A stretch of 5,017 nt of DNA from Candidatus Poribacteria bacterium (GTDB taxonomy: Bacteria; Poribacteria; DTPJ01; WJIO01): the NCBI GenBank assembly GCA_014730235.1, contig WJIO01000070.1, positions 1-5,017 of the forward strand, written 5' to 3'. Shown here one piece after another: positions 1 through 5,017 of this stretch. A program made the position numbers and the translations under genes. Position 1 is the first letter of the stretch; each line of letters starts with the position of its first letter. A model generated the notes under the pieces. That model had not been told where the DNA came from. It searched no databases and worked only from the letters and a program-made list of their open reading frames with translations.

Positions 1-488
1 ATACAACCCTATACGAAATTCCCCAAGAATTTCTGACGGACTACTTACCAACAGTATCCGCATCTCAGCTATCCACCAACAGTGGCGACACAATAACCTT
101 AGAATTCCTGACGCCCACCCGCATCAAATACCGTGACAGATACATAAACGACCTGGAGTTCCACATCCTTATCCGCAACCTGCTAAGACGTATAAGCATG
201 TTGATGCTCTATCACTGCAACACAGAGCTTGATGCAGACGTAAACGAACTGATCGAAAAAGCTAAATCCGTAGAAGTGAAAAACTGGGATCTGGACTGGC
301 ATGACAACCAACGTTACTCCACCCGCCAGAAGCGCAGGATGAAATTAGGGGGAGTTGTTGGAAAGGTTACTTATCAGGGGAATCTGGAACCCTTTATCCA
401 TCTCCTTGCATTGGGTGAACAGGTGCATGTGGGTAAGGGCACTACTTTTGGGTTGGGAAGATATATTATATTTCGAAAAGATATTTAA
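1..488 (+). CDS. cas6: CRISPR pre-crRNA endoribonuclease Cas6, C-terminal part (5' end outside window)
   Basis: Cas6 cuts the CRISPR transcript within its repeats to release crRNAs for the effector complex. The frame is open from base 3 to the TAA at 486-488, giving 161 visible residues. The first ATG (198) is internal, because recognisable Cas6 sequence lies before it: FLTPTRIKYR (105-134), then FHILIRNLLRR. Further family hallmarks are RYSTRQKRRMKLGG (about 312-353) and VGKVTYQGNLEPF. The C-terminal glycine-rich RNA-binding loop GKGTTFGLGRY spans 432-464. This is the second ferredoxin-like half of the family. The N-terminal half, where the usual catalytic histidine sits, is missing, so activity cannot be judged. 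The gene ends 11 bases before cas10, and its stop codon overlaps the cas10 ribosome binding site, so the two are co-transcribed. Its first half is richer in GC and C-ending codons than cas10. Family assignment is strong. Confidence 0.93.
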   Translation, partial: TTLYEIPQEFLTDYLPTVSASQLSTNSGDTITLEFLTPTRIKYRDRYINDLEFHILIRNLLRRISMLMLYHCNTELDADVNELIEKAKSVEVKNWDLDWHDNQRYSTRQKRRMKLGGVVGKVTYQGNLEPFIHLLALGEQVHVGKGTTFGLGRYIIFRKDI

Positions 489-491
489 GGA
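486..491 (+). promoter_or_regulatory. Ribosome binding site of cas10
   Basis: TAAGGA lies 8 bases before the ATG at 500, and its first three bases are the cas6 stop codon. A ribosome finishing cas6 therefore stops on the cas10 initiation site, which suggests translational coupling. In the cas10 frame there is a TAA at 434-436 and no ATG, GTG or TTG between it and 500, so this site and the ATG at 500 fix the start. Confidence 0.75.
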
Positions 492-499
492 AAATTGGT

Positions 500-2140
500 A
501 TGGATTGCACACAAAAGGTTAAGTCGGCAATAGAGACTTGTCACAATATAGATGATAATGGCATATCAATCCTATCTGGTGATACAGACAAAGTTAAATC
601 GTATGTTTACTCCTCAACCAGACTTCCTGAAATGCGTGGAGCAAGTATTATATTAGATGAACTCAATCAAGAAAAGACAGAAAAGATTTTCAGAGATAAT
701 TCTTTGAAGGCTGAGAATTTATTATTTAATAAAGGTGGAAGTCTATTAGCATTAGTTCCAACACTACTGGGAGAAAAGATTAAGGAAGAAATAAAAAGTT
801 TATATCTTCAAGAAACACATGGTTTGGCTTCTATAACAGTAGTTACAGAACCTGTAAAAATAGAACAACTTTATAATGAATTTCCCAAAATTATAAAACG
901 TCTTTCCAACAGGATTAAGCAGGAAAAGGAACAAAAATGCTTATTTCCAGTTTATGAAGTTATTCCTTATGCAAGACGTTGTCATTCTTGTGGACTTAGA
1001 CCAGCGAATATTAAGCAAATAAGGCAGGAAAGGGAAGAATATCTTTGTAAATCCTGCCAATTAAAGAAATTACGAGGTGAATACAGAGCTGGAGAAGAAA
1101 GTTCAGGAAAGACTCGTTTTTTCAATGAATTTATTGATTATATTACAGAGGGTAATAATAGGGATTGTCTACGGCGAATTTTCGATTGCTGTATCAGCAA
1201 CGCCAGGGATCTAGCAGAAATTAGTGATGAAAATGGTTATATTGGTGTAATATATGCCGATGGCAATGAGATTGGATCAAAAATTGAAAGTTTGGAAAAA
1301 CCAGAGCATTTTGTAGAATTCTCTGAGCATATTTTTAAAATCATCAAAAAATCACTTTATTCATCAGTTGCAGATTACATAAGTCCCAAAAAAGTGGGTT
1401 TGGATAACAGATGTATTTTGCCTATTGAAATCGTCTCCATAGGTGGTGACGATTTATTTATTATCCTACCTGCAAATATTGCTTTACAGGTTGCCAACAG
1501 ATTATGCGAAAATTTTGAAAACGAAGTATCAAAATCCAGCACGATTCAACTGAAGGATGCAACTTTATCAGTAGGTGTTATTATTGCAAAGGAAAACTTT
1601 CCAATATATTATATTTATGACTTGGTTGATCAAACACTCAAGAATGCCAAGAAAAAGGCTAAATCTGACAATGAAATAAAGACCGCTATTGATTTTATGG
1701 TATTTAAGTCCCAGGGAGGTGAGATTTTAGATATCAATAAATATCGTAGTCAGATATTAAGGTTAGGAGAAAGCATAAGGATTCAGGGTGTTTATAATAG
1801 TTTTAGACTTACTTTTCGTCCATATTTCAAAGATGAGTTTGATAAGCTTCTATCATTTGTAAAAAGGCTAAATCAAGAGAATTTCTCAAAATCAAAGCTC
1901 TTCAATATACGTGAATCAATAGAAATGGGAAGAGAATACTCAACTCTCCAATATCTATACTTAATATCAAAAGCATCAGAAACTGAGAAATTTTTGCTAC
2001 GGTCAAACTTCGCAGATAACTTCATGGACAGGGACATTTCATTTATACCATGGAGAAAGATAGGCAAGACTGAGCATGGATATATAGAATACAGAACTCC
2101 AATAGTTGATATTATTGAAATATTTGACTTTGTGTCTTAG
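500..2140 (+). CDS. cas10: Type III effector large subunit Cas10, GGDD polymerase, without HD domain
   Basis: Cas10 is the large subunit of type III complexes. On target RNA binding, its palm domain makes cyclic oligoadenylate from ATP. Visible order in the 546 residues: a palm-1-like fold opening with SGDTDKVKSYVYSSTRLPE, then MRGASIILDELN (about 25-56), continuing through GGSLLALVP; a zinc-ribbon CxxC (C161, C164) with a partner CxxC (C183, C186); a second palm starting with IYADGNEIG (about 251-259, metal-ligand candidate D254) and reaching GGDD at 315-318 inside SIGGDDLFIILPAN; and a helical C-terminal domain from about 400. Full Cas10 proteins with an N-terminal HD nuclease are usually much longer. 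Here palm 1 begins near residue 25, and an upstream in-frame stop at 434 leaves no room for HD. The protein should therefore lack Cas10 DNase activity but keep nucleotide cyclase activity (inference). Neighbours are cas6, 11 bases upstream, and a Cas7, 17 bases downstream. Family certain; subtype taken from context. Confidence 0.96.
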   Translation: MDCTQKVKSAIETCHNIDDNGISILSGDTDKVKSYVYSSTRLPEMRGASIILDELNQEKTEKIFRDNSLKAENLLFNKGGSLLALVPTLLGEKIKEEIKSLYLQETHGLASITVVTEPVKIEQLYNEFPKIIKRLSNRIKQEKEQKCLFPVYEVIPYARRCHSCGLRPANIKQIRQEREEYLCKSCQLKKLRGEYRAGEESSGKTRFFNEFIDYITEGNNRDCLRRIFDCCISNARDLAEISDENGYIGVIYADGNEIGSKIESLEKPEHFVEFSEHIFKIIKKSLYSSVADYISPKKVGLDNRCILPIEIVSIGGDDLFIILPANIALQVANRLCENFENEVSKSSTIQLKDATLSVGVIIAKENFPIYYIYDLVDQTLKNAKKKAKSDNEIKTAIDFMVFKSQGGEILDINKYRSQILRLGESIRIQGVYNSFRLTFRPYFKDEFDKLLSFVKRLNQENFSKSKLFNIRESIEMGREYSTLQYLYLISKASETEKFLLRSNFADNFMDRDISFIPWRKIGKTEHGYIEYRTPIVDIIEIFDFVS

Positions 2141-2148
2141 CTTATTTT

Positions 2149-2153
2149 GAGGG
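2149..2153 (+). promoter_or_regulatory. Ribosome binding site of the first cas7
   Basis: GAGGG sits in the 17-base gap after the cas10 stop, 4 bases before the ATG at 2158. The spacing is a little short but the match is good, and it supports that start. Confidence 0.6.
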
Positions 2154-2157
2154 AAAT

Positions 2158-2880
2158 ATGAAATTAGAAGCAAAACTTGAATTTAATATTACTACTGCTT
2201 TAATTATAGCAGGCGGAGAAATGAATAGCAGGCTTGCAGTTGATAAGTCTACTATCAGAAATAGGTCCGGGCATCTTATAATTCCAGCCTCTACTATAAA
2301 AGGCAGATTGCGTGATGAATGCCAGAGAATCTTGCTCAGTCTTAATCATGAAATATTTATTTGTAAGCCACCAGTAGCAGAAAATATGTGTCCGCAACCA
2401 TTTATCAATGGAAAAACTGAAATAGAATGCTGTTCTATCTGTCAGCTTTTCGGATCGCCCTGGGAACCTTCTCCGCTTTATTTTTCAGATATGGTATTTA
2501 CTGATCCAGACACTATTAAAAGAGTAGAAAGCACAACTGTAAAAACACGCGTTGCAATAAATCGTCATACCCGTATAGCTAGGGATAAATCGCTTCATTA
2601 TCTTGAGACTTCACCACAGGGATACAGCAGCACTTTTAAAAGCAAAACTTACACAATAAAGGGTGAAGTTCCAGATGAATCAAAAGCAGCTCTTTTGTTT
2701 CTAGGAATTCAATCCCTGTTTAACATTGGTGGCTCGAAATCTGTTGGTTTAGGTTGGATAAATGGAGAGAAACTCGTAAAGTTTATTTTGTATCTACCTG
2801 ACAACACAGAGCTTGATTTTCTCAAACTTTCGGAAGAGATAAAGGTTGAAGAATGGCTAGAAAGATTTCACTTCCCCTAA
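2158..2880 (+). CDS. cas7: Cas7-group RAMP protein (Csm3-like backbone subunit)
   Basis: Cas7 subunits form the filament that holds the crRNA, and in type III they cut the bound target RNA. In this 240-residue protein, VDKSTIRNRSGHLIIPAS followed by TIKGRLRDE (28-54) is the signature stretch of the Csm3/Csx7 type. D29 lies where the catalytic loop aspartate of Csm3 and Cmr4 is found. Cysteines C69, C78, C92 and C95 (the last two in CSICQLFGSP) look like the zinc site of Csm3-type Cas7. VAINRHTRIARDKSLHYLE (132-150) fits the thumb that pries every sixth base of the duplex. NIGGSKSVGLGW (189-200) is the C-terminal glycine-rich RAMP loop. Length is normal for the family. It overlaps csx10 by 28 bases in another frame. 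Which backbone position it fills cannot be told from sequence alone. Cas7 assignment is strong; active cleavage is inferred from D29. Confidence 0.93.
   Translation: MKLEAKLEFNITTALIIAGGEMNSRLAVDKSTIRNRSGHLIIPASTIKGRLRDECQRILLSLNHEIFICKPPVAENMCPQPFINGKTEIECCSICQLFGSPWEPSPLYFSDMVFTDPDTIKRVESTTVKTRVAINRHTRIARDKSLHYLETSPQGYSSTFKSKTYTIKGEVPDESKAALLFLGIQSLFNIGGSKSVGLGWINGEKLVKFILYLPDNTELDFLKLSEEIKVEEWLERFHFP
2841..2845 (+). promoter_or_regulatory. Ribosome binding site of csx10, inside cas7
   Basis: AAAGG lies within the 3' end of the first cas7 gene, 7 bases before the ATG at 2853. In the csx10 frame a TGA stands at 2847-2849, just upstream, so this ATG is the earliest possible start. The next in-frame Met is residue 142, inside the conserved region. 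Confidence 0.6.
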
Positions 2881-4178
2881 ACGCCTTAAGTCCTATTCAC
2901 ATTAGTTCTCGTAAATACCTTGTTTTTAATGAGACGTATGATTTTATACCAGCAACTACTCTAAGAGGAACTCTGGCCAGCATTGTTTGTGAAAATGAGA
3001 ACAAATGGCAGTGTGAGGAATGTGGTAAAAGAGGATCATGCAATTTTGAGCAGATATTTAATAACAAACGTGTTAGATTCAGGAATCTCTATCCAGTTGC
3101 TAGCGATTTATACGAGAAATCTTTTGTTCTACCAGCAACGGCAGTAAGCTGCAAGCGTTGTCCGGGTTTTCTCAGTGAGTTTTATTACGAATTATCACAG
3201 GGTAAAAGGGATTTTTGTGATGAAGTTCCCCATGGTGTATTTGATCTTCTAATACCATCTCTTGCATATCAGATTATGGGGCGTTATGACTATGAATTTA
3301 AGTGTCCTGAAGCTGGCTGCAATTCGAAACTTGAACCATTTTCCTGTTTTTATAGTATTGATTCTAATGATATTTCCCTAGAAATAAGTGATGATATTAT
3401 ATATGACAAGGTACTTATTAATGCAGATGTCACGAAAAGACGTTTAGTGAGGGCAGCCATTAATCGCGAAAGAAGAACAACACAAGAAAATTTACTCTTT
3501 TCTCTGGAAGCCATAGAAGAGGGGAATCAGTTTTTTGGTGAGATAAACATTGAGGATGATGGTTTAGCATCTATTGTTAAGGAATATCTGGATAATATAG
3601 AAAGCAGAAGGTTGGGCGGTATTCGTTCTCGGGGTTTTGGTAGTTTTGAATTTTATCCTGATATTTCTTCAGAATTTGATACCGAGGTTAAAAAGCGTAT
3701 TTTGGCCTTTAATCACCATCTGGAAGTTTATCTTAAAAATCTCAATGGGTTTGATAAGCAAGGTATATATTTTACTCTTGGTCTACAGTCAGATGCTATC
3801 CTGAAGAACCGTAATGGCGAATATTCAGTATTGATAGATGAAGACATATTATCAGAGCATTTGAATGCTTTCATTTCTAAACTAAATATAACAGGCCTTA
3901 AACTCGTAAAGTGGTCAACTTCACAATCCAATTCGCTGGGATGGTCTGGTACATGGAAAATGCCAAAGGCAATTGAGTCAGCTATAAAGAGCGGGAGCAT
4001 TTTTGTCTTTAAAGTAGATGAATTGAATGATGATTTGATAAAAGGCCTTGAAGAACTTCAGATGTGGGGAATTGGTGAGAAATGTGAAGAGGGATTTGGG
4101 GATGTAATTATCTGCGATGAATTCCATTATGGATTTCATGAGATAGATCAGTGCTATAATGATAAATGGAGGTATTAA
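2853..4178 (+). CDS. csx10: Type III-D RAMP protein Csx10 (Cas5 group)
   Basis: Csx10 is the Cas5-type subunit of III-D complexes, expected to hold the crRNA 5' handle beside Cas10. The 441 residues carry the family's line of motifs: FIPATTLRGTLA (31-42), FRNLYPV (76-82), LPATAVSCKRCPGF (93-106), HGVFDLLIP (127-135), LEPFSCFY (160-167), INRERRTTQENLLFSLEAI (203-221) with FFGEI shortly after, and the glycine-rich loop GGIRSRGFG (255-263). A second RAMP fold follows from about 280 and ends with its own loop GIGEKCEEGFG (406-416), so this is the expected two-RRM architecture. Cysteines C54, C57, C63, C100, C103, C122, C151 and C156 suggest one or two zinc sites. The start overlaps the Cas7 gene by 28 bases, suggesting coupled translation. 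The gene ends 1 base before the preferred start of the small subunit. Csx10 is the main reason for calling the locus III-D rather than III-A (Csm4/Csm5) or III-B (Cmr1/3/6). Confidence 0.88.
   Translation: MARKISLPLNALSPIHISSRKYLVFNETYDFIPATTLRGTLASIVCENENKWQCEECGKRGSCNFEQIFNNKRVRFRNLYPVASDLYEKSFVLPATAVSCKRCPGFLSEFYYELSQGKRDFCDEVPHGVFDLLIPSLAYQIMGRYDYEFKCPEAGCNSKLEPFSCFYSIDSNDISLEISDDIIYDKVLINADVTKRRLVRAAINRERRTTQENLLFSLEAIEEGNQFFGEINIEDDGLASIVKEYLDNIESRRLGGIRSRGFGSFEFYPDISSEFDTEVKKRILAFNHHLEVYLKNLNGFDKQGIYFTLGLQSDAILKNRNGEYSVLIDEDILSEHLNAFISKLNITGLKLVKWSTSQSNSLGWSGTWKMPKAIESAIKSGSIFVFKVDELNDDLIKGLEELQMWGIGEKCEEGFGDVIICDEFHYGFHEIDQCYNDKWRY
4168..4172 (+). promoter_or_regulatory. Ribosome binding site deciding the small-subunit start
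   Basis: GGAGG lies 7 bases before the ATG at 4180. The other in-frame ATG at 4159 would place this strong site inside the coding sequence, and nothing comparable precedes 4159. The start at 4180 is therefore preferred. Confidence 0.8.
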
Positions 4179-4179
4179 T

Positions 4180-4674
4180 ATGCAAGATGAATTGCGGATG
4201 CGCCAACAACTCCAAATTCAGAAAGAGATAAAAGATAATGAAGAGAAATTAATTGAAATTGCTAGAGATTTGATAGAAAAAGAAAATGACCAATGTATAC
4301 ATATTTACGACAAAAGGCCCAATGATAATGGCATTCTTCAGGATATTCTGGAAGAAAATCAGATAAGAAATATTCTGAATGTTGCCCTTGAGGCAAACGC
4401 CATTGGAATAATTGAGGTCTTCATAAAATATCAAATTGGGCGTTCAGAAAGTAACAGCAAATGGAAATTTAATAAATTCGGACTATCATTAGTAAAAACA
4501 ATAGTAAAAGATGGTGATATATATGAGTTGGCATCGCAAATTATAAGCAAGCTGAGGTTAGATGATAGCCATTTGAATGATATATGGCTAAGACTCACCC
4601 GATTATATCTTGGACACATGAATCGCTATTTCTATTATAGGAAAAAAACTGCTAATAGCGAAGAGGACAACTGA
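4180..4674 (+). CDS. cas11: Probable type III-D small subunit (Cas11/Csm2-like)
   Basis: The small subunit lines the inner groove of type III complexes and contacts the crRNA-target duplex and Cas10. The protein has 164 residues from ATG 4180; a start at 4159 would add seven residues but lacks a binding site. It looks all-helical: a charged Lys/Glu-rich segment (1-36) that could form a coiled coil, then a conserved-looking helix pair IRNILNVALEANAIGIIE with VFIKYQIGR (62-88), a lone W95, and LRLTRLYLGHMNRYFYYRKK (137-156) with a basic-aromatic end suited to nucleic acid. There is no RAMP loop, Cys motif, signal peptide or membrane segment. The assignment rests on size, helical character, the FIxYQIGR-type motif that I associate with III-D small subunits, and position between csx10 and a Cas7 gene, where a cas11 is expected. 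It is the most AT-rich gene here. It could instead be a lineage-specific accessory; structure comparison would decide. Confidence 0.72.
   Translation: MQDELRMRQQLQIQKEIKDNEEKLIEIARDLIEKENDQCIHIYDKRPNDNGILQDILEENQIRNILNVALEANAIGIIEVFIKYQIGRSESNSKWKFNKFGLSLVKTIVKDGDIYELASQIISKLRLDDSHLNDIWLRLTRLYLGHMNRYFYYRKKTANSEEDN
4662..4667 (+). promoter_or_regulatory. Ribosome binding site of the second cas7
   Basis: AGAGGA lies inside the last codons of the small subunit, 8 bases before the ATG at 4676. The gap between the TGA stop (4672-4674) and that ATG is one base, which is typical of coupled operon genes. Confidence 0.65.
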
Positions 4675-4675
4675 G

Positions 4676-5017
4676 ATGATAGGATTTGCTGACTTTGAAA
4701 ATCGAGTTATAATAACAGGTAAAATAAAACTCCTTTCCGCCATGCATATTGGGAAAGGGCAATCGCTGGAACCTGTAGGAACCGATCAGCCTGTAGTTAA
4801 GGATGTTCTGGGCAGACCTTTCATTCCCGGTTCATCCTTCAAGGGAGTTCTTAGAAGCAATGCGGAGCGTATAGCCTCGACTCTTTATCAGGAAGTTTCC
4901 AAAGCCATCAGGCCCTGCTTTATTACAGAAGAAAATAAAAATAAGGACAGGAATTTATGTATTTCCTATGAGAAAAATATTGTCAATAAAGATTCTGAAG
5001 AAGTATGGAAGAAGCTC
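4676..5017 (+). CDS. cas7: Second Cas7-group RAMP protein (Csm3/Csx7-like), N-terminal part, cut by right edge
   Basis: The frame is open from ATG 4676 to the last base, giving 114 codons. Residues 24-65 carry a classic Csm3/Csx7 signature: HIGKGQSLEPVGTDQPVVKD, then VLGRPFIPGSSFKGVLRSNA and ER. D37 in GTDQPVV is the expected target-RNA cleavage aspartate. C81 and C95 could be the first ligands of the zinc site usual in this family; the rest, with the thumb and C-terminal glycine loop, lies beyond the window. It is clearly different from the first Cas7 (GTDQPVVKD against RLAVDKSTIRNRSG), so this is a separate backbone subunit and not a recent duplicate. It starts one base after the small-subunit stop, in the same operon. 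GC content is visibly higher (about 49% at 4741-4920) than in the preceding gene. Completeness at the 3' end cannot be judged. Confidence 0.92.
   Translation, partial: MIGFADFENRVIITGKIKLLSAMHIGKGQSLEPVGTDQPVVKDVLGRPFIPGSSFKGVLRSNAERIASTLYQEVSKAIRPCFITEENKNKDRNLCISYEKNIVNKDSEEVWKKL

Noticed and set aside
440-499. Possible promoter for cas10 in the AT-rich end of cas6 (ATATATTATATTT near 461-473)
   Set aside because: The TATATT-like string is within coding sequence for the Cas6 end, and I see no well-spaced -35 partner. The 11-base gap with a ribosome binding site over the stop codon fits read-through transcription.
1873-2067. Minus-strand open frame of 64 residues opposite cas10
   Set aside because: It lies wholly opposite well-supported Cas10 coding sequence and shows no family motif, so it is a shadow of the plus-strand frame.
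2200-2397. Minus-strand open frame opposite the first cas7
   Set aside because: It is antisense to conserved RAMP motifs and has no recognisable domain, so it is a shadow.
2765-3912. Shared string AAACTCGTAAAGT near 2769 and 3900
   Set aside because: The two copies encode KLVK in cas7 and csx10 at non-equivalent positions. There are only two, with no third copy or symmetry, so this is likely chance in AT-rich coding DNA.
3728-4000. Minus-strand open frame of 90 residues opposite csx10
   Set aside because: It sits opposite the second RAMP fold of Csx10 and carries no motif. All real genes here run on the plus strand.
4249-4619. Two minus-strand open frames opposite the small subunit (4249-4434 and 4431-4619)
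   Set aside because: They are low-complexity Phe/Ile/Leu/Ser-rich translations of the complement of an AT-rich gene, with no motif. The hydrophobic look comes from composition and does not indicate a toxin or membrane peptide.
1-5017. CRISPR array, tRNA or rRNA gene, insertion sequence, or terminator
   Set aside because: No regularly spaced repeats, no inverted-repeat-plus-T-run and no transposase motifs were found by eye. Coding sequence fills the window with gaps of at most 17 bases.

Overview
The window is a same-strand, gene-dense piece of a bacterial type III CRISPR-Cas locus, most consistent with subtype III-D. All six genes lie on the + strand and are separated by 17 bases or less, or overlap. 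There is no non-coding stretch of any size, no CRISPR repeat, no terminator and no convincing promoter. The region is therefore the inside of one operon whose promoter and tail lie outside the window.

Layout from left to right: the C-terminal part of Cas6, the pre-crRNA endoribonuclease (1-488, cut by the left edge); a complete Cas10 with an intact GGDD palm but no HD nuclease domain (500-2140); a complete Cas7/Csm3-like backbone RAMP (2158-2880); a complete Csx10 (Cas5-group, two RAMP folds, cysteine-rich), the III-D hallmark (2853-4178); a small helical protein best read as the small subunit Cas11 (4180-4674); and the first 114 codons of a second Cas7/Csm3-like RAMP (4676-5017, cut by the right edge).

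Expected joint function, from family knowledge: Cas6 cuts the CRISPR transcript into crRNAs. Csx10 caps the crRNA 5' end next to Cas10. Cas7 subunits coat the guide and cut bound target RNA through loop aspartates (candidates D29 in the first Cas7, D37 in the second). Cas11 lines the other side of the groove. Cas10, on sensing target RNA, would use its GGDD site to make cyclic oligoadenylate. Because Cas10 has no HD domain and cannot be extended upstream to include one, this complex should be an RNA cutter and signal generator rather than a DNase, unless an HD protein is encoded elsewhere. No CARF/SAVED effector is visible here.

Organism: AT-rich, with clear Shine-Dalgarno sites (GGAGG, GAGGG, TAAGGA, AAAGG, AGAGGA) before the genes, which indicates a bacterium using leadered translation. 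ATA and AGA codons are common. The Cas6 and Cas10 sequences remind me of loci in Chloroflexota and other anaerobic or sediment bacteria, but taxonomy cannot be fixed from this window. Base composition is uneven: by hand count about 46% GC at 1-240, about 33% at 541-720, about 30% at 4201-4320 and about 49% at 4741-4920.

The system is recognisable and not a wholly new class. The points worth a second look are the HD-less, polymerase-competent Cas10, the unfused III-D gene set, the cysteine-rich Csx10, the divergent small subunit and the composition shifts.
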